From: Flavobacterium sp. | GTDB taxonomy: Bacteria > Bacteroidota > Bacteroidia > Flavobacteriales > Flavobacteriaceae | Length of the DNA stretch: 46,660 nt | Direction of reading: 5' to 3' | Assembly: GCF_021151785.1 (NCBI RefSeq) | Contig: NZ_JAGKWP010000004.1 | Location: 1 to 46,660, forward strand | Part shown: in pieces, positions 18,099-26,414 of the stretch | How the letters are laid out: every line of letters starts with the position of its first letter | Position numbering within the stretch: the first letter of the stretch is position 1 | Position numbers and translations under genes: made by a program | Notes under the pieces: generated by a model | The model's input: the letters and a program-made list of their open reading frames with translations, nothing else | Database searches by the model: none | Told to the model about the DNA's origin: nothing

Positions 18099-21000
18099 AT
18101 GATTCATTTCTTTGGAAACCAATCCAATACGGTATTTGCTGTACAAGCAAAAAACGAATTATCGACAGAAACAATCAACAAATTAAACTGGCTTTTTGGC
18201 AACGCACATAAAATTGAAAAATCCGTAGTATCGGATTTTTTTGTTGGACCCCGTGCCGCTATGGTAACGCCTTGGAGTACTAACGCTGTTGAAATTACTC
18301 AAAATATGGGTATTGAAGGAATTATTCGTATTGAAGAATTTCAAAAAGTAACAACCGATTTTACCGATTTTGATCCGATGTTATCTCAAAAGTATTCGGA
18401 ATTAAATCAAGACATTTATACTATTAATATCCAACCAGAGCCTATTTTAGAAATTGAGGATATTGATGCTTACAACAAAACTGAAGGTTTGGCTTTAAGT
18501 CCTGAAGAAGTAGAGTATTTAAATAATCTTTCTTCTAAACTAGGAAGAAAACTAACGGATTCAGAAATTTTTGCTTTCTCACAAGCCAATTCGGAACACT
18601 GCCGTCACAAAATTTTCAACGGTACTTTTGTGATTGATGGTGAAGAACAACCTACTTCCCTATTCAAGTTAATCAAGAAAACATCAGAAACGAATCCAAA
18701 CGATATTGTTTCAGCATATAAAGATAACGTAGCTTTTGTAAAAGGTCCGAAAGTCACACAATTTGCACCAAAAAGCGCGGACAAACCTGATTTCTACCAA
18801 GAAAAAGAATTTGAGTCGGTTTTATCCTTAAAAGCTGAAACACATAATTTCCCTACTACTGTAGAACCTTTTAACGGAGCAGCTACAGGTTCTGGAGGAG
18901 AAATTCGCGACCGTTTAGCTGGTGGACAAGGATCGTTACCCTTAGCGGGAACTGCGGTTTACATGACTTCTTATTCACGTTTAAACGAGGAACGTCCATG
19001 GGAAAAAGGAATGGAAGAAAGAAAATGGTTGTATCAAACACCAATGGATATTTTAATTAAAGCATCCAACGGGGCTTCTGATTTTGGTAATAAATTCGGG
19101 CAACCTTTAATTACAGGTTCTATTTTAACTTTCGAACATGAAGAAGAGGCTCGCAAACTTGGATTTGATAAAGTTATCATGCAAGCAGGCGGTGTGGGTT
19201 ATGGAAAATTAGAGCAAGCCAAAAAACACGAGCCACAAGCGGGTGACAAAATTGTTATCTTAGGTGGTGAAAATTATAGAATTGGAATGGGTGGTGCTGC
19301 CGTATCCTCTGCAGATACTGGTGCTTTTGGTTCTGGTATTGAATTAAACGCCATACAACGTTCCAATCCTGAAATGCAAAAACGTGCTGCTAATGCCATT
19401 CGTGGTTTAGTTGAGAGTGATAACAATCCTATTGTTTCTATTCACGATCATGGTGCAGGTGGGCACTTAAATTGCTTATCAGAATTAGTTGAAGCAACAG
19501 GCGGACTTATCGATTTAGATAAATTACCAGTGGGTGACCCTACCCTTTCAGCTAAAGAAATCATCGGTAACGAATCGCAAGAAAGAATGGGATTAGTTAT
19601 TGGCGAAAAAGATATAGAAACTTTACAACGAATTGCAGAAAGAGAACGTTCTCCTATGTATACTGTTGGAGATGTTACTAATGATCATCGTTTTACCTTC
19701 GAATCAAAAACGACTGGTGCAAAACCTATGGATTATGCTCTAGAAGATTTCTTTGGAAGTTCTCCAAAAACGATCATGACTGATAAAAACGTAAATCGTA
19801 CGTATTCCAACCCGGAATATTCTGCTAAAGAAATCCCAACTTACTTAAATCAGGTTTTACAATTAGAAGCTGTGGCTTGTAAAGATTGGTTAACCAACAA
19901 AGTAGACCGTTGTGTAGGCGGACGCGTGGCAAAGCAACAATGTGCAGGTCCGTTGCAACTTCCTTTAAATAATGTCGGAGTTATGGCGTTAGATTTTAAA
20001 GGGAAAGAAGGAATTGCGACTTCGATTGGGCACTCGCCTATTTCTGCATTAGTTGACCCAGTTGCGGGTTCCAGAAATTCAATTGGTGAAGCTTTATCTA
20101 ACTTAGTTTGGGCTCCAATTAAAAATGGTTTACAATCCGTTTCCTTATCTGCGAATTGGATGTGGGCTTGTAAAAATGAGGGTGAAGACGCTCGTTTATA
20201 CCAAGCGGTGAAAGGGTGTTCCGATTTTGCTATTGAGTTAGGCATCAATATTCCTACAGGAAAAGATTCCTTGTCAATGAAACAAAAATATCCTAATGAA
20301 GAAGTAATTGCTCCAGGAACTGTAATTATTTCGGCTATAGGAAATTGCAGCAATATCACTAAAGTAGTAGAACCTGTTTTAAAAAGAAACGGAGGAGCTA
20401 TCTATTATTTAAATCTATCACAAGATGCATTTAAATTAGGAGGAAGTTCTTTTTATCAAATATTAAATAAAGTTGGTTCTGAAGTGCCAACAATCAAAAA
20501 TGCTGAATTTTTCAAAAAGGCATTTAATACCTTACAAGACTTAATCAAAGAACGAAAAATTAATGCCGGACACGATGTTGGTAGCGGTGGATTAATCACA
20601 ACTTTATTAGAACTATCTTTTGCTGAAGTTGGTGTTGGTGCTCATTATGATTTATCTGTTTTAGGAGAATCAGACACTGTAAAAACGTTATTTAACGAAA
20701 ATATTGCCGTTGTTTTCCAAGCAAATGAAGAAGTTGAAGCTGCATTTAAAAATAATGAAATTGAAATATTTAAAATTGGAAGCGTTGAAGAAGGCGATGT
20801 AGTTACTATTAAAAATGGAGCGGACCAGTTTAATTTTTCTGTCTCAGAAACAAGAGATACTTGGTTTAAAACCTCATACTTATTAGATACTAAACAATCT
20901 AAAAACGGAATGGCTGAGGCACGTTTTGCTAATTATAAAAATCAACCGTTAGCATTTACATTCCCTGCCAGTTTTGATGGAACCCTTCGACAAGCTCAGG

Positions 21001-21776
21001 GTGACATTGCTCCTGTTGGTTCTAGACCAAAAGCTGCTATTATTCGTGAAAAAGGAAGTAATTCGGAACGCGAAATGGCCAATGCGATGTACTTAGCTGG
21101 TTTTGATGTAAAAGATGTACATATGACCGACTTAATTTCGGGTCGTGAAACGCTAGAAGACATTCAATTTATTGGTGCCGTTGGTGGTTTTTCGAACTCA
21201 GATGTATTAGGTTCGGCTAAAGGTTGGGCTGGTGCTTTCTTATATAATGAAAAAGCGAACACCGCTTTACAAAACTTCTTCAAAAGAGAAGATACTTTAT
21301 CTGTAGGTATATGTAATGGATGTCAATTATTAATGGAATTGGAATTAATTAATCCGGAACATGAAATCCATGGTAAAATGCATCACAATACATCAAACAA
21401 ACACGAAAGCGGATTTACTTCTGTAAAAATTCAGAAAAATAATTCGGTTATGTTGTCTTCTTTAGAAGGTTTGACTCTAGGTGTTTGGATTTCTCATGGA
21501 GAAGGTAAATTTAAGTTACCTTATACGGAAGAAAAATACAATATTGTAGGTAAATATGCTTATGAAGGATATCCAGCAAATCCTAATGGTTCTGACTTTA
21601 ACACCGCCATGATGTGCGATACCACAGGTAGACACTTGGTAATGATGCCACACATTGAGCGTTCTATTTTCCCATGGAATTGGGCTTATTATCCTGAACG
21701 TGAGCAAAAAGATGAAGTTTCTCCTTGGATTGAGGCTTTCGTTAATGCTAGAAAATGGATTGAAAATCAAAAATAA
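18099..21776 (+). CDS. purL: Phosphoribosylformylglycinamidine synthase (FGAM synthase, single-chain)
   Basis: A large single-chain enzyme (1225 residues) that makes FGAM from FGAR, glutamine and ATP in purine synthesis. It combines the ATP-dependent synthetase with a C-terminal class I glutaminase. SEHCRHK near residue 165 and LKAETHNFPTTVEPFNGAAT near 245 are typical of the synthetase half. The glutaminase nucleophile is C1072 in GICNGCQ, and the HIERSIFPWNWAY ending is conserved. Residues 962-969 (TLRQAQGD) lie in the linker before the glutaminase domain. They are encoded by a 23-bp REP-like sequence that also occurs in pyrD, so they look like an in-frame insertion. The gene has its own promoter and terminator. 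Confidence 0.96.
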   Translation: MIHFFGNQSNTVFAVQAKNELSTETINKLNWLFGNAHKIEKSVVSDFFVGPRAAMVTPWSTNAVEITQNMGIEGIIRIEEFQKVTTDFTDFDPMLSQKYSELNQDIYTINIQPEPILEIEDIDAYNKTEGLALSPEEVEYLNNLSSKLGRKLTDSEIFAFSQANSEHCRHKIFNGTFVIDGEEQPTSLFKLIKKTSETNPNDIVSAYKDNVAFVKGPKVTQFAPKSADKPDFYQEKEFESVLSLKAETHNFPTTVEPFNGAATGSGGEIRDRLAGGQGSLPLAGTAVYMTSYSRLNEERPWEKGMEERKWLYQTPMDILIKASNGASDFGNKFGQPLITGSILTFEHEEEARKLGFDKVIMQAGGVGYGKLEQAKKHEPQAGDKIVILGGENYRIGMGGAAVSSADTGAFGSGIELNAIQRSNPEMQKRAANAIRGLVESDNNPIVSIHDHGAGGHLNCLSELVEATGGLIDLDKLPVGDPTLSAKEIIGNESQERMGLVIGEKDIETLQRIAERERSPMYTVGDVTNDHRFTFESKTTGAKPMDYALEDFFGSSPKTIMTDKNVNRTYSNPEYSAKEIPTYLNQVLQLEAVACKDWLTNKVDRCVGGRVAKQQCAGPLQLPLNNVGVMALDFKGKEGIATSIGHSPISALVDPVAGSRNSIGEALSNLVWAPIKNGLQSVSLSANWMWACKNEGEDARLYQAVKGCSDFAIELGINIPTGKDSLSMKQKYPNEEVIAPGTVIISAIGNCSNITKVVEPVLKRNGGAIYYLNLSQDAFKLGGSSFYQILNKVGSEVPTIKNAEFFKKAFNTLQDLIKERKINAGHDVGSGGLITTLLELSFAEVGVGAHYDLSVLGESDTVKTLFNENIAVVFQANEEVEAAFKNNEIEIFKIGSVEEGDVVTIKNGADQFNFSVSETRDTWFKTSYLLDTKQSKNGMAEARFANYKNQPLAFTFPASFDGTLRQAQGDIAPVGSRPKAAIIREKGSNSEREMANAMYLAGFDVKDVHMTDLISGRETLEDIQFIGAVGGFSNSDVLGSAKGWAGAFLYNEKANTALQNFFKREDTLSVGICNGCQLLMELELINPEHEIHGKMHHNTSNKHESGFTSVKIQKNNSVMLSSLEGLTLGVWISHGEGKFKLPYTEEKYNIVGKYAYEGYPANPNGSDFNTAMMCDTTGRHLVMMPHIERSIFPWNWAYYPEREQKDEVSPWIEAFVNARKWIENQK
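20983..21005 (+). repeat. 23-bp REP-like repeat, copy 1 (inside purL)
   Basis: This 23-bp sequence begins CCCTTCGACAAG and ends TCAGGGTGAC, so CCCT and AGGG can pair. The same 23 bp recurs exactly at 37891-37913. Here it is read in frame as TLRQAQGD in the linker of purL. Confidence 0.85.
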
Positions 21777-21783
21777 TCAAGAC

Positions 21784-21814
21784 AAAAGCACTGAGAAATC
21801 GGTGCTTTTTTTTG
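21784..21814 (+). terminator. Rho-independent terminator of purL
   Basis: AAAAGCACTGA pairs with TCGGTGCTTTT (one G-T pair) around a GAAA loop and leads into a long T run. It starts 8 bp after the purL stop. Confidence 0.88.
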
Positions 21815-21838
21815 TAATTTTACACAAAATAAAAGAGC

Positions 21839-22699
21839 ATGCTTTACGTATTACTTAGCGTTTTTTGTAGCGTATTTGTTGGAGTTATATTAAAATTAGC
21901 CAAAAAGAAACCTTATAGTTTTTTCCAAATCATTACCTTTAATTATGTAATTGCCACATTACTCACATATTTTGTTTATCAACCTGAAGTAAAAACGCTT
22001 ACCAGTTCAAATACCATAGCAATCATACTACTTTTAAGTTTTTTGTTACCCATAATTTTTATTTTTCAAGCTAAGGCTATCAAATACAGTGGCATTGTAA
22101 AAACTGATATTGCGCAACGGATGTCTCTATTTTTATCTCTTTTATTTTCATATTTTATTGCGAATGAAAACTTTGGAACCTATAAATGGTTAGGAATTGG
22201 CACAGCATTTCTTGCCATATTCTTAACTTTTTACCGTAAAAATGATGGTGAATATGCTAAAAGAAACAAATGGTTTTTTTTAGCGTTTGTTTTATTTGGC
22301 TTTGGAATTATAGATATCTTATTTAAAAAAATTGCTAGTTTAAAAGAATTAGAATTTACAGAAATCCTATTATATGTATTTCCAGGTGCTTTAGTTGTTT
22401 CGATATTCATTTCTATCTATTATTTATTAAAAGGAAAAGAATCATTTCATCCCATGAATATTTGGTGGGGAATTGGTGTTGGTATTCTGAATTTTGGAAA
22501 TATTTCCTTCTACATAAAAGCACATCAAGTACTATCTTCAACGCCTTCAACCGTATTTGCTAGTATGAATATGGGGGTAATTGTGTTAGGAAGTATAATT
22601 GGGATTATTGCATTTAAAGAAAAAGTAAATCGATGGAATTATGTAGGGTTATTTCTCTCTTTAGTTGCAATAGCAATAATTACTTATACTCAAATGTAA
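21839..22699 (+). CDS. EamA/DMT-type permease
   Basis: A 286-residue integral membrane protein with about ten hydrophobic segments arranged as two similar halves, typical of the drug/metabolite transporter superfamily (EamA). Examples are LLSVFCSVFVGVILKL at the N-terminus and VGLFLSLVAIAIITY at the end. It most likely exports or imports a small metabolite across the inner membrane; the substrate cannot be told. A -7-like element TAATTTTA (21815-21822, one mismatch) sits in the tail of the purL terminator, 16 bp before the ATG. The gene ends at a terminator shared with the convergent ettA operon. Confidence 0.82.
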   Translation: MLYVLLSVFCSVFVGVILKLAKKKPYSFFQIITFNYVIATLLTYFVYQPEVKTLTSSNTIAIILLLSFLLPIIFIFQAKAIKYSGIVKTDIAQRMSLFLSLLFSYFIANENFGTYKWLGIGTAFLAIFLTFYRKNDGEYAKRNKWFFLAFVLFGFGIIDILFKKIASLKELEFTEILLYVFPGALVVSIFISIYYLLKGKESFHPMNIWWGIGVGILNFGNISFYIKAHQVLSSTPSTVFASMNMGVIVLGSIIGIIAFKEKVNRWNYVGLFLSLVAIAIITYTQM

Positions 22700-22720
22700 A
22701 ACTAGAATAGGTGAAACATT

Positions 22721-22760
22721 AAAAAAAGCCTCAATTATTTTGTTAATTAAGGCTTTCTTA
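22721..22760. terminator. Bidirectional terminator between the DMT permease and ettA
   Basis: AAAGCCT (22725-22731) pairs with AGGCTTT (22750-22756), and the stem continues with AATTA/TAATT after one mismatch. The leftward reading ends in seven T and is strong. The rightward tail, CTTATTG, is weaker. It sits between two convergent genes. Confidence 0.82.
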
Positions 22761-22768
22761 TTGATAAT

Positions 22769-24460
22769 TTATCTTATTAATTTTTTGTATTTAATTCGAG
22801 TTGGGGTAACTTCTTTTCCAAGTCGTTTACGTTTATTTTCTTCATACTCAGAGAAGCTTCCCTCAAAGAAATACACTTGAGAATCACCTTCAAAAGCTAA
22901 TATGTGAGTACAAACACGGTCTAAGAACCATCTATCGTGAGAAATAATCACAGCACATCCAGCAAAATTCTCTAATCCTTCTTCTAAAGCACGTAATGTA
23001 TTAATATCTAAATCATTTGTTGGTTCATCTAACAACAAAACATTTCCTTCTTCTTTCAAAGTCATTGCTAAATGTAAGCGGTTGCGCTCACCCCCAGACA
23101 ATGTTGCAACTTTTTTATTTTGATCACTTCCACCAAAATTGAACCTTGATAAATAGGCTCTTGAATTTACTTGACGTCCACCCATCATGATTAACTCTTG
23201 ACCATCACAAAAATTTTCCCAAATAGATTTATTAACATCAATATTTTTATGTGACTGATCTACATAGGCTATTTTAACAGTATCACCAATGGTAAAAGTT
23301 CCAGAATCTGGTTGCTCTTCACCCATAATCATTCTGAAAATAGTAGATTTTCCAGCACCATTTGGACCGATAATACCTACAATTCCAGCCTGAGGTAAAA
23401 CAAAATTTAAATCATCATATAATAATTTATCACCAAAAGCTTTTGCAACATGCTTAGCTTCAATCACATTAGTTCCTAAACGTGGACCATTTGGAATGTA
23501 AATTTCTAATTTTTCATCTAATTCTTTTTGATCTTCATTTAGTAGCTTGTCATAATTTTGTAAACGAGCTTTTTGCTTAGCCTGACGTCCTTTTGCGCCT
23601 TGTCGAACCCAATCTAACTCACGTTCTAATGTTTTTCTTCTTTTAGAGGCTTGCTTTTCTTCTTGCTCTAAACGTTTTGATTTTTGATCTAACCAAGAAG
23701 AATAATTCCCCTTCCAAGGAATACCTTCACCTCTATCTAATTCAAGAATCCAGCCTGCAACATTATCAAGGAAATAACGGTCGTGTGTCACTGCAATGAC
23801 TGTTCCTGCATATTGTTGTAGATGTTGCTCTAACCAAAGTACCGATTCAGCATCTAAATGGTTAGTAGGCTCATCTAAAAGTAAAACATCTGGTTGTTGC
23901 AATAATAAACGACACAAAGCCACACGACGTTTTTCACCACCCGATAAAACCGAAATGGGTGTATCCGCCTCAGGAGTTCTCAATGCATCCATCGCAATTT
24001 CTAATTTGGTATCAATTTCCCAAGCGCCACAAGCATCAATTCGGTCTTGTAATTCCGCTTGGCGATCCATTAGTTTTTGCATTTTATCCGCATCTTCATA
24101 TACTTCTGGCAGACCAAAATCATCATTAATTTTATTAAATTCTTCTAATAACGAAAAAATTTCAGCAGCTCCTTCACGAACTACTTCAATTACCGTTTTT
24201 GATTCGTCTAATTGTGGTTCTTGCTCTAAATAACCTACTGTATAACCTGGGGCAAAAACAACATCACCTTGATAATTTTTGTCAACCCCCGCAATAATTT
24301 TTAACAAAGAAGATTTACCAGCTCCATTTAAACCTAAAATACCGATTTTAGCTCCATAAAAGAAACTTAAATAAATATCTTTTAAAACCGTTTTGTTTGA
24401 ACTAGAATAAGTTTTACTTACCCTAGACATTGAAAATATAACTTTCTTATCGTCTGACAT
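22769..24460 (-). CDS. ettA: Energy-dependent translational throttle protein EttA (ABC-F)
   Basis: An ABC-F ATPase that binds the ribosomal E site and gates the first steps of elongation according to the ATP/ADP ratio. The 563-residue protein has two nucleotide-binding domains. The Walker A loops are GLNGAGKS (43-50) and GPNGAGKST. Both signature motifs are intact (LSGGEKRR and LSGGERNR), as are both Walker B motifs (LLLDEPTNHLD and LLLDEPTNDLD). The linker between the domains contains the EttA-type stretch ERELDWVRQGAKGRQAK. There is no membrane domain. It lies 34 bp downstream of a small membrane protein gene, and the two probably form one operon. Confidence 0.94.
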   Translation of the reverse strand: MSDDKKVIFSMSRVSKTYSSSNKTVLKDIYLSFFYGAKIGILGLNGAGKSSLLKIIAGVDKNYQGDVVFAPGYTVGYLEQEPQLDESKTVIEVVREGAAEIFSLLEEFNKINDDFGLPEVYEDADKMQKLMDRQAELQDRIDACGAWEIDTKLEIAMDALRTPEADTPISVLSGGEKRRVALCRLLLQQPDVLLLDEPTNHLDAESVLWLEQHLQQYAGTVIAVTHDRYFLDNVAGWILELDRGEGIPWKGNYSSWLDQKSKRLEQEEKQASKRRKTLERELDWVRQGAKGRQAKQKARLQNYDKLLNEDQKELDEKLEIYIPNGPRLGTNVIEAKHVAKAFGDKLLYDDLNFVLPQAGIVGIIGPNGAGKSTIFRMIMGEEQPDSGTFTIGDTVKIAYVDQSHKNIDVNKSIWENFCDGQELIMMGGRQVNSRAYLSRFNFGGSDQNKKVATLSGGERNRLHLAMTLKEEGNVLLLDEPTNDLDINTLRALEEGLENFAGCAVIISHDRWFLDRVCTHILAFEGDSQVYFFEGSFSEYEENKRKRLGKEVTPTRIKYKKLIR

Positions 24461-24494
24461 GAGATATAATTATTTTTTTTAATTCATTATTAAT

Positions 24495-24677
24495 TTACAC
24501 TCGACCTTTAAGTGCATTAAACACCCAAGCAATAGCAAAGAAACCAACGCCAACAGCACTAAATCCCCAACCTGCTACATCAGCATACCGGTAAACACCT
24601 AAGCCAATTAACAATAAGCCCATTAGTATCATGATAAAAGTTGCAATTGCTAAAACGGTATTTTTATTCATTCCCAT
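24495..24677 (-). CDS. Small two-helix membrane protein (CAL67264 family)
   Basis: A 60-residue protein with two hydrophobic helices, about 8-27 (VLAIATFIMILMGLLLIGLG) and 36-54, joined by a short YRYADVAGW loop. It resembles the CAL67264 family of small membrane proteins found in Bacteroidota beside ABC-F genes. Its function is unknown. It precedes ettA by 34 bp with no terminator between, so it is probably the first gene of that operon. Either the ATG at 24677 or the one two codons later could be used. A weak -7-like element, one mismatch from TAnnTTTG, is visible further upstream. Confidence 0.75.
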   Translation of the reverse strand: MGMNKNTVLAIATFIMILMGLLLIGLGVYRYADVAGWGFSAVGVGFFAIAWVFNALKGRV

Positions 24678-24895
24678 AATTCAATAGATTAGATTTGAGT
24701 CCTTTAAAAGGGCAACAAATATCGTAATTTTTATTTTTTAAAACTACATCTCAAGTGGGAAACTCATCTAACAACTTTGAATAAAAATGATAAATAAAAC
24801 TCTTCTTACTAAATAAAAAAATAAAAATTGAATCAATTTAAAACTGAATAAAAAATTTTCTAATTAATGACATTGTTTTTATGCTTGTTTCTCTA
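24678..24895. other. Gene-free AT-rich spacer
   Basis: This 218-bp gap lies downstream of holA and upstream of the small membrane protein gene. It is very AT-rich. I see no clear terminator hairpin for holA, no small open frame with a credible start, and no RNA fold. Confidence 0.6.
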
Positions 24896-25900
24896 TCAAT
24901 TGAAGATTTTATATACCAATTCTTTTAACAAATCATCTTCTTTCATTGAGCCAGCTCCTACTCCCTTACTTTTTACATCTATATCTCTTAGTACTTGTAT
25001 AATTTGACTAACTTTTCGCATTGGATAATTTCTTGCTGCTGTAAAATATTCATCTACAAAATAAGGGTTAACACCTATTTTAGCTGCAACTTCTCGTTTA
25101 TTAGACCTATCTTTCAAACCGTGAAATTGTAACAGTTGCGAAAAAAAACTAAATAGTTGACCTGTGATAACAACAATTGGATTGTCCTTTGGATTTTGTG
25201 CAAAATGATATATAATCTCATAAGCTTTCTCTTGATTTCTAATTGCTAATGCTGATTTTAATTCAAAAACATTATAGTCCTTACTAAAACCGATATTCAC
25301 TTCAATATCTTTTGGAGTAAATGTATGTCCTTGTGGAAAAATAATTTGAAGTTTGTCTAATTCATTAGCAATTTTAGCCAAATCTGTTCCCAAAAATTCA
25401 GCTAGCATCAAAGCGGCTTTGGGTTCAATGGCATATTTTTTACCTTTTAAAACTTTTGAAATCCAATCTGGAATTTGGTTATCATATAATTTTTTACTCT
25501 CAAAATAAACATGCTTCTCTTTAATAACTTTAAATACTTTTTTTCTTCCATCAGGTTTATCTCGATAGGCTAAAACCAAAATAGTCGTTGGTTGTGGTTG
25601 TTCAGCATAAGCTTGAAGCGCATCAATAGTTCGATTTAAATTTTGAGCTTCTTTAACAATAACAACCTGATAGTCGGCCATAATAGGGAAACGTTTTGCT
25701 GTAGAAACAATCTCTTCAATAGACGTGTCTCTCCCATACAATATTACTTGGTTGAACGCTTTTTCATCTTCTGTAAGAACCGTTTTTTCAATAAACTCTG
25801 AAATTCTATCAATGTAATACGGCTCTTCCCCACATAAAAAATAAATAGGCTTAAAATTTCTACTTTTAATTTCGTTCGTAATATTTTTTACATCGATCAT
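24896..25900 (-). CDS. holA: DNA polymerase III subunit delta
   Basis: The delta subunit is the wrench of the clamp loader and opens the sliding beta clamp. The 334-residue protein has the usual N-terminal degenerate AAA+ region with PIYFLCGEEPYYIDRISEFIE. The middle phrase LAEFLGTDLAKIANELDKL and the C-terminal collar domain (RNQEKAYEIIYHFAQNP, LFSFFSQLLQFHGLKD) are typical. There is no functional Walker A, as expected for delta. It is divergent from a stand-alone PD-(D/E)xK protein, with 61 bp between their starts. Confidence 0.93.
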   Translation of the reverse strand: MIDVKNITNEIKSRNFKPIYFLCGEEPYYIDRISEFIEKTVLTEDEKAFNQVILYGRDTSIEEIVSTAKRFPIMADYQVVIVKEAQNLNRTIDALQAYAEQPQPTTILVLAYRDKPDGRKKVFKVIKEKHVYFESKKLYDNQIPDWISKVLKGKKYAIEPKAALMLAEFLGTDLAKIANELDKLQIIFPQGHTFTPKDIEVNIGFSKDYNVFELKSALAIRNQEKAYEIIYHFAQNPKDNPIVVITGQLFSFFSQLLQFHGLKDRSNKREVAAKIGVNPYFVDEYFTAARNYPMRKVSQIIQVLRDIDVKSKGVGAGSMKEDDLLKELVYKIFN

Positions 25901-25927
25901 ATTTATGGACAGTTATCCGTTTTTAAG

Positions 25928-25957
25928 TTGGTGAAAGTATAGAAATTAGTATTTTTG
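25928..25957 (+). promoter_or_regulatory. Promoter of the HsdR-N-like gene
   Basis: TTG (25928-25930), a 19-bp spacer and TATTTTTG (25950-25957) match the consensus. Only 4 bp separate the -7 element from the ATG at 25962, so the transcript is probably leaderless or nearly so. Confidence 0.75.
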
Positions 25958-25961
25958 CTTA

Positions 25962-26414
25962 ATGCAAACATTGAATTTTAACAACTATTCCTTTCGGTTC
26001 AAAAATAGTGAAAATAAAGTCTATATTTTTGATGCTATTAGAAAAAAATTTTTGGTCTTAACACCTGAAGAATGGGTACGTCAACACACAATTCAGTATT
26101 TAATTCAGGAATTGAATTATCCTATTTCGCTAATTAATGTAGAGAAAATTGTTAAAATCAACGGAATGAATAAACGCTATGATATTGTAGTTTTTCAACC
26201 TAATGGCCATATTGCTATTATTGTTGAATGTAAAGCCCCAGAAGTCACTATTAATCAGCAAACGTTTGACCAAATTGCCCGATATAATTTCATTTTACAA
26301 GCCCATTATTTAATGGTTACTAATGGTTTAAATCATTATTTTTGTCAAATGGATTTCAAAAATGAACAGTATACCTTTTTACAGTCATTACCCGTATACA
26401 AACCTTTAAAATGA
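25962..26414 (+). CDS. Stand-alone HsdR-N-type PD-(D/E)xK nuclease-like protein
   Basis: A 150-residue single-domain protein resembling the N-terminal nuclease domain of type I restriction R subunits. The PD-(D/E)xK residues are D74 in RYDIVVF and E89 with K91 in IVECKAP. The opening half (LTPEEWVRQHTIQYL) is strongly patterned as in this family. No methylase, specificity subunit or helicase is nearby, so it is not part of a restriction system here. The ATG at 25962 is supported by the promoter directly before it. The last codons overlap the start of the glycosyltransferase gene (ATGA), suggesting coupled translation. Its cellular role is unknown; the divergent position relative to holA may hint at DNA repair or replication, but this is inference. 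Confidence 0.8.
   Translation: MQTLNFNNYSFRFKNSENKVYIFDAIRKKFLVLTPEEWVRQHTIQYLIQELNYPISLINVEKIVKINGMNKRYDIVVFQPNGHIAIIVECKAPEVTINQQTFDQIARYNFILQAHYLMVTNGLNHYFCQMDFKNEQYTFLQSLPVYKPLK

Noticed and set aside
17972..18211. A 79-residue frame at the purL start
   Set aside because: It overlaps the end of the beta-helix gene, the purL promoter and the purL start in another frame, and has no domain.
19850..20359. A 169-residue antisense frame inside purL
   Set aside because: Its composition fits a shadow of purL codon use; no promoter or protein family is seen.
25962..26414. A restriction-modification system
   Set aside because: Only the HsdR-N-like domain is present; no methylase, specificity or helicase gene is nearby.
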